Positions 10,364 through 20,102 of a stretch of DNA of 64,000 nt are shown one piece after another. This DNA is from Impatiens glandulifera (taxonomy: Eukaryota > Streptophyta > Magnoliopsida > Ericales > Balsaminaceae). Where the stretch lies: NCBI RefSeq assembly GCF_907164915.1, contig NC_061863.1:10417882-10481881 (forward strand), in the 5' to 3' direction. The notes beneath the pieces were generated by a model. It ran no database searches. It saw only the letters and a list, made by a program, of their open reading frames with translations, and was not told the origin of the DNA. Position 1 is the stretch's first letter. Each line of letters opens with the position of its first letter. The translations under genes and the position numbers were made by a program.

Positions 10364-13151
10364 TTATATATATATAAGAGATATGCTAAGGTAAAATACT
10401 ATATATATGATAACCGAAATAAACATAAGTAAAGATAGTAAATAAAGCCCATATTTCTTTGATCTGGACGGTAGGAAAAGATCCAGCAGTTCATCGTTTG
10501 AATTTCCCTTGTCCGCTTGATCCGGCCTTGAAGAGGGACCTTGACCGCCTAAGGTGTCGGATTGAGGAGAGAACGGTTGACCGATCGTTCTGATTGGAAC
10601 CGCATTTAAAACCCGCTGTCTTCTGAGTTGCGGCTGGACATCTTCTTCGAAATCATCCTCGGTTTGCAAAGTCGGGTTGGGTGGAGGGTCAATAATCGTG
10701 TTAGTGACTCTGTTCAATAGTCCGGAGATTTGTGCCTTTTTCGAAGCAGTTTCCTTTTACGTGTGACCGGAACGGAAGGGGAAGCAACCGCCGTGGACTT
10801 CTTGTGAGTCTTGGCGAAGTTATTATATGTTTCTTGTTGGGCCCTTAGCCGGTTGGCATCTTCGGCTTGTTGAGCCGTTATGGTCTTTGCGATTGCCGGT
10901 GCATTGACCGCCATGTTTTGCATATGACCGGCTATGTTTGCATCAGCCGCTGCCGCTTCCTTCTGGATCCGAATCTACTCGTCCAGCGCATCTTGAAGTT
11001 GCTGAGCCGCGAGAGCATTTGCCTCCTCAATCGCCTTATCGGCAGCCAACTTAGCCGATAATAATTCTGCAACCTGTTCGGTGACCGCCTTGAGATCGGC
11101 TTCAAGCTTGGCGTTCTTTTCCTCAAAGGTCGTATTCTTTTCTTCAAGAACTATTACCCTGTCCAGTGTTGAGCCGGCTTGGGCACTTAATTGCGCTAGA
11201 TCCTCCTCGACCTTTGTCAACTTTTGATCGGTCTTTTCTTGAGACTGTTCCAAATCGGCTACCTTCTGGGTGACCGAAGCGAGGTCATCCACCAACTTCG
11301 GAGTCATATCCTCCAGTGCTTTGGTTCGCTCAAGATGAGCGCCGTACAGTTGATCCGTATTACCGTAGTTTGTTTCAACTGACGTGATCCGATTAACCGC
11401 CTTGCCAAGATCATCCTTTGTCGTCTCGGCTATATCGACAGCTTTAGCCGCGGTTTCTTTTATCTTCTTCTTCTACGGATGAACCGCGTCGTTGACAAAT
11501 TCTTCAATAAGAGTTATGACACTCTCTTCCGTTATGACCGCTTCCGAATCCCCGGCTTGAGCAAATGCTCGATTGTCGGTGAGAGGTGTCTCTGTTCTGA
11601 CTTCGGTTATGTTGATCGTCTGATCCGGTGGAGGAGATGATAGCTCTTCATCAACCGGATTCTAACCGCCAACATTCTTAGGAGGCGGTGAGTTCGTTGT
11701 ATCTTGATGTTCGGGCACCGCTTCAAGCCGCGCCACTTCCTCGGTCAGCTCCCTTTCCTTGACCGCAAGCAACTCCAACACATGGAGTTGTAATTGAGAA
11801 TTCGGTGTTCCCGGAGTATAATTTTCTTTAAGGCGTTGAATGTGTTCGGTGAGATTTTGTAACCGAGCACGCGGTTCTACTATTGCGTATCGGTCTAAGG
11901 CGGTGTTGACATCTTGAGCCTTTGTGAGGTTGATGACCTCCTCCTCCATCTCCATCAGCTTTTCGAATTTTTCGCTAGCGGTGAGATCCGGTAGCATGTT
12001 TTTGTAGAAGATCTGATGTCGGTGCCGCATCCATTGATAGAATACTTCGGATGCCGCGTTAGCTTCTTGATGTATTTCGTCCATAATTCTACTAACGAGA
12101 TCCTCGGCCGTTTTCCGGGTGACATCATCATCGTGGGCATCTTCCTCCTCAAACCTGCCCGAGCCGGTGTCATCGTTATCATGACTGACCGATTGATCCT
12201 CAACCATCGGTCCTTTTCCTTTACTGGACTGATCTTCTTCGGTATTCTGTGAAACGGTTCGGTCAGAACTGGATGCCGACTCTTCATCATTGGGAGTTTC
12301 GGACCGCGGATCAGCTGATCCGGTTGGTTGTCTAACTTTCTTGCTTCCGGATTTCTCTTTGACCGGAGCTGCTTTCTTACCGGCTGCCTTCTTCTTTCGG
12401 CCACCTGTAGAACTGGAAGCTTTCTTTTTGTTGTTCCTCTCCTTGAATTGCTTAGACTTTACTATTTTGTTGGATGAGAGGAGGACACTAGGGCCGGTGT
12501 TGATGTTGAAGTGGCGCATGATTTTCCCAAATGGGATGGCGTATCCCCATGACCGAGTGGAGTCCGGATCCACCATTTCACATAGGTTGTTGAAAATAAC
12601 CTTTGCCCAGTTTATTCTGATGCCGTTTACTAAACCGACAAGCATCTCGATCTTCGCCCGGGTGAGACTATCATAGTTTCCCCCTCTTGCTTGGACCGAT
12701 TTTGTGAAAATATCACATAACGGTCTGTACTCCGGTCGAAGAGATGATTTCTTTCCGAGATTTCAATAGGTACCTCGGTTTCCGAGAGAACCTGGCACGC
12801 CGCCTCGAAAGTCTCTTGATCTAAGGCCGCCGAGAAGTTACTCCCTTCTGATGGTAGTTGTAGGATTTCAGCAACCGACTCCTCTGTTAGTTCGAGCTGC
12901 TGACCGCCGATTTCTGCAACTATTGATCTTCCGGTGATAGATGCGGTTAGGAAAAATTCCTCAACTGCTTCCCGGTATAAAATAAATGGACCGCCTAGGA
13001 AATATTCGAGGCCGAACTCGGAGATCCGGGATAAGACTTGCTTTGCTGGAGCCGAACCGTTTTCCCGGATTTCCTCAAAGTCGACTTGGACGATGTGTTT
13101 GAATAGTACGGAATCGCGGCCCATTTTGAGATAATCGAACCGAGAGAGCAA
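10364..13151 (-). pseudogene. Accessory ORF-c: related N-domain plus Lys-rich, acidic and coiled-coil tail
   Basis: I do not know its function. The N-terminal domain (13151-12630, MLSRFDYLKMGRDSVLF start) has the pattern shared by ORF-a and ORF-b: VDFEEI near the start, GLEYFL, EFFLTASITG.IV, a LP.EG turn and EVPIE. One frameshift near 12640 moves to a frame with INWAKVIFNNL, then a Lys-rich tract (about 12460-12330), an acidic Ser/Asp-rich tract, and from about 12100 a long heptad-like coiled coil (LEEKNTTFEEKNAKLEADLK at about 11150). In-frame stops lie at 11662, about 11472 and 10975, and another frame change at about 10715, so the present copy is dead; the ancestral protein was about 900 residues. 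The last codons are hydrophobic, but that part is AT-rich and may be untranslated. It sits where SIRE elements carry their third ORF. The N-domain resembles unnamed Gesneriaceae hypothetical proteins, from memory. Confidence 0.65.
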
Positions 13152-13240
13152 GAAGATAATAATTTGAGAGTTTGAGAAAGTTGAGAGCTAGAGAGAGAAA
13201 GCCGATTCGCGTAAGAATGAAATAAAATGACTAAGGACCT

Positions 13241-13248
13241 TATTTATA
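13241..13248 (-). promoter_or_regulatory. TATA box of ORF-c
   Basis: The minus strand reads TATAAATA, 93 bp before the ORF-c start codon and just downstream of the GCGGGAAA cluster. Confidence 0.5.
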
Positions 13249-13296
13249 ATTGCGGTTTGGAATTCCAACCGTCGCGAACCGTCCCATCATGAATTA

Positions 13297-13405
13297 GGCG
13301 GGAATTTTCCCTCCAAAAGCAGTGAGCGGGAAACCATGGGCGGCAAACCGAAGGCGGGAAACTGTAAGCGGGAAAGCCATAGGCGGGAAACCATGGGCGG
13401 GAAAT
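13297..13405 (-). promoter_or_regulatory. Cluster of five E2F-consensus sites upstream of ORF-c
   Basis: Five copies of GCGGGAAA (minus strand TTTCCCGC) start at about 13326, 13354, 13368, 13383 and 13397, with related GGCGGGAAT at 13297 and GGCGGCAAA at 13339. TTTCCCGC is the consensus bound by plant E2F-DP factors, which drive S-phase genes. The spacing is about 14-28 bp. The cluster lies about 50-160 bp upstream of the TATA box of ORF-c. Binding is inferred from sequence only. Confidence 0.55.
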
Positions 13406-13692
13406 TTCCCTCCGAAGACTTTGAGCGGTCTTTTGATTATAGTTATGTGACCGGTGATTTAGTCGGTTCTTCTTTTTAACCGTTTAAGAAGCGGAATTTT
13501 AGCCGTGATGATGCGATTTTTGATTTTGACTAGATTTTCAACGAAGCAGTTTAATGATTTTAACCGGTTAGAGAGATGGAAAAAGTACTTGCAATTATTG
13601 ACCTGGTTATCAAGCTGAAGTAGATATGAAAGATATAAGATAAAAGCCGATTCATTTATCGGTTTAGAATACACAGGAAATGAAATTACAAC

Positions 13693-14382
13693 CTATGTAA
13701 TGACTATCTTGGAGAGCTTGTCCTCCACCCCATCCATATCAATCACATTCGAAGGGGATGCTAGTGTACCCGGTCCAAATTCTGGACGGTACTTAAGAAA
13801 GATCCGGCTTAGGTGAGGAGCGTAACCGAGATCATTCTTGGTCTGCACCATAGTACTTAGATTTTTGAAAATGACCGATGACCAATTGATAGGCGTATTG
13901 CTAACAATGTAGGTCAAACATTCTCTTAGAGTAGCATTGGTTCGGAGATTGGCAGATGATGGATCGGTTGACAATCTCGTGGAGGAGTTGGATGTGGTGG
14001 GCAAGGCAGGTTTTCAGCCCGTAGTTCTCCACCGGTACATCGGTTCCGGAGAACATTTCTGAATAATCGGTTGCTGCACTTCCCACCCGGGTTGGGAAGT
14101 CAGAAAACCCTTCTGTGGGCAGGTTGAACGTTTGAGCAAATTCGTTTTCATCCAACCAGAAGGTGTGGTCTCTCACGGTGGAAACAATGTAATTTCCTCT
14201 TATACAGGCATTTCTGAAGAAGTTGATGACGTCTGGAAAGAGTATGGGTCCGGATTCTTCAAGAAAAGTGCGAAGACCGGTGTCGATGAGGGACTCAAAC
14301 ATGAGCTCTTTGGTTTCCAGGTCCCAATGTTCCATACAAGAGTCGAAATCGATGCTCTAGAGTTTGGCTCGGCATGATTCAA
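13693..14382 (-). pseudogene. Accessory ORF-b, paralogue of ORF-a and ORF-c domain
   Basis: Function unknown. The main frame (14335-13901) shows the shared pattern: MFESLIDTGLRTFLEE, NFFRNACIRGNYIV, TFNLPTEGF, SGTDVPVE and LLHEIVNRSI. A frameshift near 13950 leads to a second frame (to 13693) carrying TPINWSSVIFKNLSTMV and GYAPHLSRI, the same order as in ORF-c. A further frame change near 14350 separates the likely start from the FDSC-like front. The intact ancestor would be about 225 residues. Its own TATA box lies at 14453-14462. It stands between ORF-a and ORF-c, all on the minus strand. Confidence 0.65.
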
Positions 14383-14452
14383 ACTTTGCCAAGAGAGAGA
14401 GAATTCAAGAGATTTTGTTTTGAGATGTGTTAATGTTGATAAAGAGGGGGTT

Positions 14453-14462
14453 CCTTATATAG
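14453..14462 (-). promoter_or_regulatory. TATA box of ORF-b
   Basis: The minus strand reads CTATATAAGG, about 70-120 bp before the possible ORF-b starts. Confidence 0.45.
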
Positions 14463-14854
14463 ATCCGAATTTGGAGTGAAAATATCAGCATTTAATGTTG
14501 AAGATCAGTTTTGTCTTATTAATGAAGAGAATATTTATGTTTCCAAAACTTATTGGGAAGGGGTTACTTTTGACCAGTTACGGAGCTCGAGGTAAGGAAT
14601 CTAGTTCAAAAGTAACTAAGTTAGTTGGATAGTAATTACTCATGTAGTTAGAAGTTGAAAGTTACTTTCCATTAATGACGGATACTACAAGAAACTGGAA
14701 AACTAACTGATTAAAACCGAAGATAACATAAACCAAGCCGAAATGATCATAATAGAGTTGAACAGAGATACAACCGGTGCATACAACAAAATGACCGGTT
14801 GTAGGAAGTAGTGACTTAATGTCCGCTGGAGTTGATGTGGCGGTTCCTCCTCTT

Positions 14855-15559
14855 CTAGGCCTTCTCAAATCGCTCATAGAATGAGTCGGTGACTTCTTTG
14901 GTGATGACCTGGGCTTGGTTCAACCCTTCTCCTAGACAGAGCGGAACCCCAAGTTCCAAAAGTAGGCAGCTTATCTGAGGAACGAGACCGATTGCCCGAG
15001 TGCCGATAATCCAGATGAGGACGTCGAACAACACTCTTGACCAGCTGATTGGCGTACTCGTGGTTATGGCGGTCATCATGTTGAAAGTTGTGGTACAGTA
15101 AGTGTTTGTTACATCCCTACCTAGAATACCTCGACCAATGACATCGTTGAGAAGCTGGTACTCAGCTCTCAACAATGATTTGGCACCGTGGTCATTGACC
15201 GGGCGGTCTGACCGAGCAAAGCTTAAGGCTATTTCGGCCTTTAGTTCAGCCGGAACGTTTAGGTCGGTCAGCCCTTGATTCGGTAGGTCGAAGCATTTTG
15301 CAAAATCACTTTCGGTGAAGTCGAACACAGTCCCTCCCACCTTGGACTGAATGTGGGTGTCAAAGTGAGGAGTACCTCGAAAAACCCTAGCATTGTAAAA
15401 GAATTCCAGGACAGATTCCGGAAAGATGACATGTTTGTCATCTAGAAAGTGTTTGAGACCGGTGTCTTCAAGTGACTTAATCATCTTGAAGACTTCATAA
15501 TGCTTAGTGCCTTGAGCAGAATCGAAGTCCACTTGAAGGATGTTTGGAAACTGAGACAT
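14855..15559 (-). CDS. Accessory ORF-a, intact 234-residue protein of unknown function
   Basis: This is the only uninterrupted member of the three accessory ORFs of element C. It has MSQFPNILQVDFDSAQGT at the start, LEDTGLKHFLDD (about residue 30), LEFFYNARVFRGTPHFDT (about 50), CFDLPNQGL (about 90), SDRPVNDHG (about 115), LLNDVIGRGI and a C-terminal TPISWSRVLFDVLIWI (about 175). I see no signal peptide and no known catalytic motif; the C-terminal half is hydrophobic in short stretches but without a clear membrane span. The start is the first ATG after a TATA-like TATATAAG (15618-15625). The order of motifs is identical to ORF-b and the N-domain of ORF-c, so two duplications inside the element are the simplest origin. 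It may be a retrotransposon accessory protein or a captured plant gene. No role can be assigned. Confidence 0.7.
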   Translation of the reverse strand: MSQFPNILQVDFDSAQGTKHYEVFKMIKSLEDTGLKHFLDDKHVIFPESVLEFFYNARVFRGTPHFDTHIQSKVGGTVFDFTESDFAKCFDLPNQGLTDLNVPAELKAEIALSFARSDRPVNDHGAKSLLRAEYQLLNDVIGRGILGRDVTNTYCTTTFNMMTAITTSTPISWSRVLFDVLIWIIGTRAIGLVPQISCLLLELGVPLCLGEGLNQAQVITKEVTDSFYERFEKA

Positions 15560-15617
15560 TTGTCTTAGTGAGAGGATAAGATGTATCTTGTGATTGTTTT
15601 ATTTAAGGTTTGCCTAA

Positions 15618-15625
15618 CTTATATA
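15618..15625 (-). promoter_or_regulatory. TATA-like box of ORF-a
   Basis: The minus strand reads TATATAAG about 60 bp before the ORF-a start codon. This is close for a TATA box but possible with a short leader. Confidence 0.35.
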
Positions 15626-16071
15626 TTAGTGGAGGGATGATCTTATTATCCAGTGTGTTGCAGGTAATGATGTCTATTATCCGTAGGATAAGGTATTTTG
15701 CATAAAATAAGCATGTCTACAGCCTAGGATGTTGGTCATAGGCCTGGACGGTGAAAGCTATCATATTTTCACGTCTTTTGAGGTATGACCGTTTTACTTT
15801 GAAAAGGCAATTTTTCAAAACAGATACTTTTAAACACAAATAATTATTCCACTTTTGTTTGGAGGCCAAATAATCCGAAGTAAACTACTTCCAAACCGGT
15901 TGGTTATCAGTCATTCGTCCCGATGCGGTTATTTGGTGCATGCACTAAGTAACCGGTCGGTTTACTCTAACTGATAGACCAGGCGGTTCTTCCATAGATA
16001 CCTTGGTGAATTTGGAATCCGACAATTTAGGAGGAACTACCGGTTTTGTCTGTCCGAACTGATTTCTCATT

Positions 16072-17475
16072 TTAAGCATCTTTAGGGATAAGCTGACTAA
16101 TATCAGTTAAACCAAGTGTGAGTCTGAATTGAGAAAACTTAGCTTCCTGCAGAGGCTTTGTAAATTCGGTTCCTCTATCACTTCTAATGCTATTAATGCG
16201 TGTTGATTTTTCATTTTGCAAACGTTTAAGCAGTGTGATCAAATTTGACGCGGTTTCACGTTTGGATGGCAAAAATATTACCCATGTATACCTAGAATAA
16301 TCATCAATGACTACCATAGTGTATAGCATACCTCCTAGGCTGACGACCCTAATCGGTCCAAATAAATCCATGTGAAGAAGATCTAAGCATCGGTTAGATT
16401 GAATGTGTCCTTTACTTTTAAAGGTTGACTTAGTTTGTTTACCCATTTGACATGCTGAACATACCTTATCCTTATTAAATACTATATCAGGAACTCCTTC
16501 GACTAACTTTTTACCGCGGATATAGTTTAAGGTTTTCATGTTTAAATGGTTTAGTCTTTTATGCCACAACCAAGTTTGATCGGTTTTAGCTATCATACAT
16601 ATAGGATATTCTACTTTATTATTCCAATCTACCTTGTAAATGTTTCCTAACCTATTTCCGTTTAGTAGTGTAATACCTTGAGAATTTTTAACTAAGCATG
16701 CATGTTTAAGAAATTCTACAGTGTATCCAGCATCACACATTTGACTAATACTTAGCAGGTTAAAACATAGGTTTTCAACTAAGAGTACATTATCAATTGT
16801 TAAGTTACCATGGACAATCTTACCCTTGCCCACAGTTCTACCTTTTGAGTTGTCACCGAAGGTGATTAATGCACCGATTTCTATTCTAATGTAGGTTAGA
16901 AGATTGCTGTTCCCGGTCATATGCCTGGAGAAACCGCTATCCAAGTACCATTCAGAGTTTCCTAGCCGTTTCTTCATATCCTGTAAAATGTACATATTTA
17001 CAACTATTTGGTACCCACATTTACTTAGGTATCCAGACTTTGACAAACTGGACAGCTTTCCTGGTTAATGTCTTAACTAACTTTCTTGCACTCGGTTTTG
17101 AATCTTTCTGCTTTCCTAAGAAGGCCTTATGTGGAGATTATCTTTGGTTTGTCCTATGTGGTTGTGAGTTGGCTTGCCTATTTTTGAACCGGTTGGCTTC
17201 CTTTTCTCAGGGTGAAGCCATTTTTCAGAATCGGTTGGACCTACATAGGTTAGTTTGTCTTTCATATAATAGGCACTTAATTCCTCTTCAGCGGTTAAGG
17301 AACTTCTAACAAAACTTACAAAGGGAAGATTATCCTTTGTGAGCCTCATTTTGTCTAAGTGTTTTTGGTCTTTGGATCTATTGTTTTTGTATCCTAAACC
17401 AAACATGCAAGTCGAGTGTCTTTTATAACTACACATTTTGCTTACCATTTCACTAGATCTTTTCCATGCGGCCAT
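16072..17475 (-). pseudogene. Element C pol remnant: protease and truncated integrase
   Basis: In frame with gag but separated from it by a TAG (17482-17484) and further stops near 17116 and 17049. The protease motif is WYLDSGFSRHMTG (about 16935). The integrase N-terminal zinc region (WLWHKRLNHLN, then CSACQMGKQTK) and the core with MDLFGP, VIDDYSRYTW and RSDRGTEF follow. The protein leaves the copia pattern straight after RGTEF (about 16160), so the third catalytic residue (Glu), RT and RNase H are all missing. The next sequence toward lower coordinates is noncoding and then ORF-a. Confidence 0.85.
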
Positions 17476-17481
17476 TATATA

Positions 17482-18774
17482 CTAGAGTCGGGCATTTTCC
17501 TCCTCGGTTAACTCTTGAACTGGCTCATTGGATTGTTCGGTCTCAAAGGGTAGTTCGGCTGCTGCCTCGGTTTCTAAGGTAGGGGTTTCATCAAGTTGTA
17601 TGATCTTTGGTTCGGTCAAGGTGGGTACTATGAGGTCGACTCTAAAGTTGGGCTGCTTAGGTAATAAGGTTAATAGGTTCTTATATTCTGCTACCATATC
17701 ATTCAATGCATTATATAACTCATCTTTAGTAAATTCTTCACAGGGAGAGTCAAATACATGTTCCTCATTTGCCATGAGGCATGTGAGTTCATCATCACTG
17801 TCACTGTGAGCCCATAAGCTTCCTCCATCATCGGCTATCAGTGCTTTCTGAACATCACTTCCTTCACCGGTTTGTTGATAGTTATTTCGGTTATTCTGAT
17901 TGTCCGGTTTCCGGTCATCCCTCCTTGGTTTTCTGCATTCCCACTTGAAATGTCCCAAACAGTTGCAGTTATAACATCTTACATTAGATTTATCACCATT
18001 GTTGTAGTTGTTGTTTGTCGGTTGGCTTCTCTTCATGAATCTTCCAAATTTCTGTGCAAGCATTGCCATGACATCCTCGGTGAACTGTTCAGCGGTTCTG
18101 ATCGGTGCAGGTGCAATAGGTTCTGTGGATGTGATCAATGCTCTGGTGGAGGTTGAGGCTAAGACTTCTTCTTCAGTCCTAGATCTCATTTCAAACTCAT
18201 ATGCCTTAAAATCTTCAAATACATCGTGTAGTTTCATCTTTCTTAGGCAGTTTGATTCCCTCATTACCATTGTCTTTATGTCCCATGCACTTGGAAGAGA
18301 TCTTAATACTTTCATGATGACTTCTTTGTTATCATACATCTTGCCAAGAGTTGCTAGCTTGTCTATCACACATATGAACCGGTCACTGTATTCTCTCATT
18401 GTTTCTCCCGGTCTCATCTTTATGTTTTCAAATTTCTGAGTAGCCACCATTATCTTGTTTTCCTTGGTTCTTTCATTTCCCTCATGAATCTGAATCACGG
18501 CTTCCCATGTTTCCTTTGTTGTTTTGTAATCTCGTACCTTGTAATACGTGTTTCTGTCCAAACCGTTGGAGATGCGGTTTCTGGCATGATTATTCAGATT
18601 ATTTCTTCTCCTATCTTCAGTTGTCCAGTCCTTTCTATCTTTATCAATGATTATCGGTCCTTCGGCTATGATGAACTGCATCTCGTCATCCATGGTGATT
18701 AAGTGCAGGTGCATGCGTGCCTTCCAGTTGGCAAAGTCGTCACCTTCAAGCATTGGAGGCCTATCGAAAGACAT
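17482..18774 (-). CDS. gag: Element C Gag (430 residues)
   Basis: Nucleocapsid-capsid protein of the SIRE/Maximus type. The N-terminus RPPMLEGDDFANWKARM and the following WEAVIQIHEGNE, MREYSDRF and VLRSLPSAWD match the UBN2/copia gag domain (about residues 5-200). A zinc knuckle CYNCNCLGHFKWEC (C-X2-C-X4-H-X4-C) lies at about residue 275, and the C-terminus is acidic. It is uninterrupted. The stop codon TAG is followed by the same frame into pol, as in SIRE-type elements where gag-pol expression involves read-through; the present downstream stops make that academic. The start is the ATG 26 bp inside the primer binding site, so the leader is very short. Confidence 0.85.
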   Translation of the reverse strand: MSFDRPPMLEGDDFANWKARMHLHLITMDDEMQFIIAEGPIIIDKDRKDWTTEDRRRNNLNNHARNRISNGLDRNTYYKVRDYKTTKETWEAVIQIHEGNERTKENKIMVATQKFENIKMRPGETMREYSDRFICVIDKLATLGKMYDNKEVIMKVLRSLPSAWDIKTMVMRESNCLRKMKLHDVFEDFKAYEFEMRSRTEEEVLASTSTRALITSTEPIAPAPIRTAEQFTEDVMAMLAQKFGRFMKRSQPTNNNYNNGDKSNVRCYNCNCLGHFKWECRKPRRDDRKPDNQNNRNNYQQTGEGSDVQKALIADDGGSLWAHSDSDDELTCLMANEEHVFDSPCEEFTKDELYNALNDMVAEYKNLLTLLPKQPNFRVDLIVPTLTEPKIIQLDETPTLETEAAAELPFETEQSNEPVQELTEEENARL

Positions 18775-18799
18775 GCTTGCTTGAGTATTGAAACTAACT

Positions 18800-18811
18800 G
18801 CTCTGATACCA
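18800..18811 (-). promoter_or_regulatory. Primer binding site of element C
   Basis: The minus strand reads TGGTATCAGAGC two bases after the 5' LTR, complementary to the 3' end of plant initiator tRNA-Met. Confidence 0.9.
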
Positions 18812-18813
18812 AT

Positions 18814-20097
18814 TGTTAGGATCTAGGTCGCGGTTGGGGGACCGGTGTTGGCCGGTTTGCGCGTCTCTCACTCAAAGGGTGGTGATTAATCCGGTTAAAG
18901 ATTAATATCGGGGTTTCAATACTACACAAACTGTCACAAACCCTTGAACGGAGTTCAAGCGCAGAAGTGGTTTGTTTCAGGTTGAAGCAGCACACACTTA
19001 AGATAGGCAGAACCGGATTTGAATAGGACGGGTTTGAAGATTGCTGGGTCGGTTTTGAAGCTTAGTGATTCGGTTTAGGTGATGTTGAATCGGTTAAGGC
19101 GGTATTAGTAGGTTAGTTCAAATCGGTTAGAAAATAAAGCAGGCAGAAAGTAAATAACAAGACAGGTTTTTATGGATGTTCGGAGATAAAACTCCTACGT
19201 CACCCCTTCCTCTCGAAACCGCGGGAAAGATATTCACTAAGGAATACAAACACAATCCGATCGAGACTTATTTCCTGCTCGATAACACTCGTACAATTTA
19301 ACCGAAATTGTAGAATACACTTCAGTAAGCGATTGAACTTTTCTAGAGATAGAACACAATCTTTTCACTTAGGCTGTAGAGAATTCAGAACTTGTAACTG
19401 CCGCATTTACTCCTCTTTAGCTCCTTCTTTTATAGGTGAAATGTGCCAACGGTCACATTTCATTTCCTTGAATCTGATTGGTTGAGCAGAGGTTCAGTGA
19501 TTCAGACCTGACGGTCTAATCTTCAGACTTGGCGGTCTAGTCTTCCAGTGTAGGTCAAACCGGCTAGGTTTGTCTTTTACTCAATATAGCTACTGTCGGT
19601 TGGACAGTTGTCTGTACATGGAAGATTGCCTTTCTGATTTATCCTGAAGTAGAAAGATCTTGTAGGACGGTTTTCTGCAGCCTACAGACTGTCCTCAGAC
19701 TTGTATGAATATGGCAATACTCAGTCTGTTCCTTCGGTATCATTCTCAACAGATACCCAAAGTGTCTTTTTATGCTGGTCGGTTATTTATGTTAACCAGA
19801 TGACTTCCGGTTTTTCCATGGCTTCTGATTGACCGACTGCTTAATTGATTTTGGCCTTCTGTTTTGACCGACTGACTTTCCTGTGCGGTCATGTTTACTT
19901 GACCGGTTGCATTTCTTAACCGGTTGAGTGACTTGGTCATTTGAGTTGCTTGACCGGTTGCATTTCTTAACTAGTTGAGTTCTTTGATCGGTTTCTTAAC
20001 CGGTTGAGTTCTTTGATCGGTTCGATTCTTTGCCTGTTCCTGCACAAGGAATTTGTTTTTGTTAAGTTTTATTTAACCGATCTGATTTTATCTAACA
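18814..20097 (-). repeat. Element C 5' LTR (1284 bp, full length)
   Basis: TGTTAGGATC to TATCTAACA, bordered by TSD TTTTC. It carries a TATAAAAG box on the minus strand (about 19427-19434) in the 344-bp part missing from the other LTR. ACCGGTT words are abundant. Confidence 0.92.
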
Positions 20098-20102
20098 TTT
20101 TC

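Larger units (their letters stand above)
9158..20097 (-). mobile_element. Element C, SIRE-like copia with three accessory ORFs and no RT
   Basis: A 10.9-kb minus-strand LTR element flanked by an exact 5-bp TSD, TTTTC (9153-9157 and 20098-20102), inserted in OLD's protease. The LTRs are 9158-10097 and 18814-20097. The primer site is a perfect initiator tRNA-Met complement and a purine tract precedes the 3' LTR. Long LTRs, the gag type and extra ORFs between pol and the 3' LTR fit the SIRE/Maximus copia lineage, known for a third 'env-like' region. Gag, protease and part of the integrase are present; integrase stops after its second Asp, and no RT or RNase H is found. The remaining 5.7 kb carries three related ORFs in the same orientation. 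LTR divergence is about 3% by eye. Confidence 0.9.

Noticed and set aside
10364..10450. Hydrophobic C-terminal segment of ORF-c as an envelope-like membrane anchor
   Set aside because: The DNA is almost pure A+T and ORF-c is already frame-shifted here; hydrophobic codons can arise by composition. Not enough to call a membrane protein.
12016..12676. Two + strand open frames opposite ORF-c
   Set aside because: They are antisense to a better-supported coding region with a recognisable family pattern.
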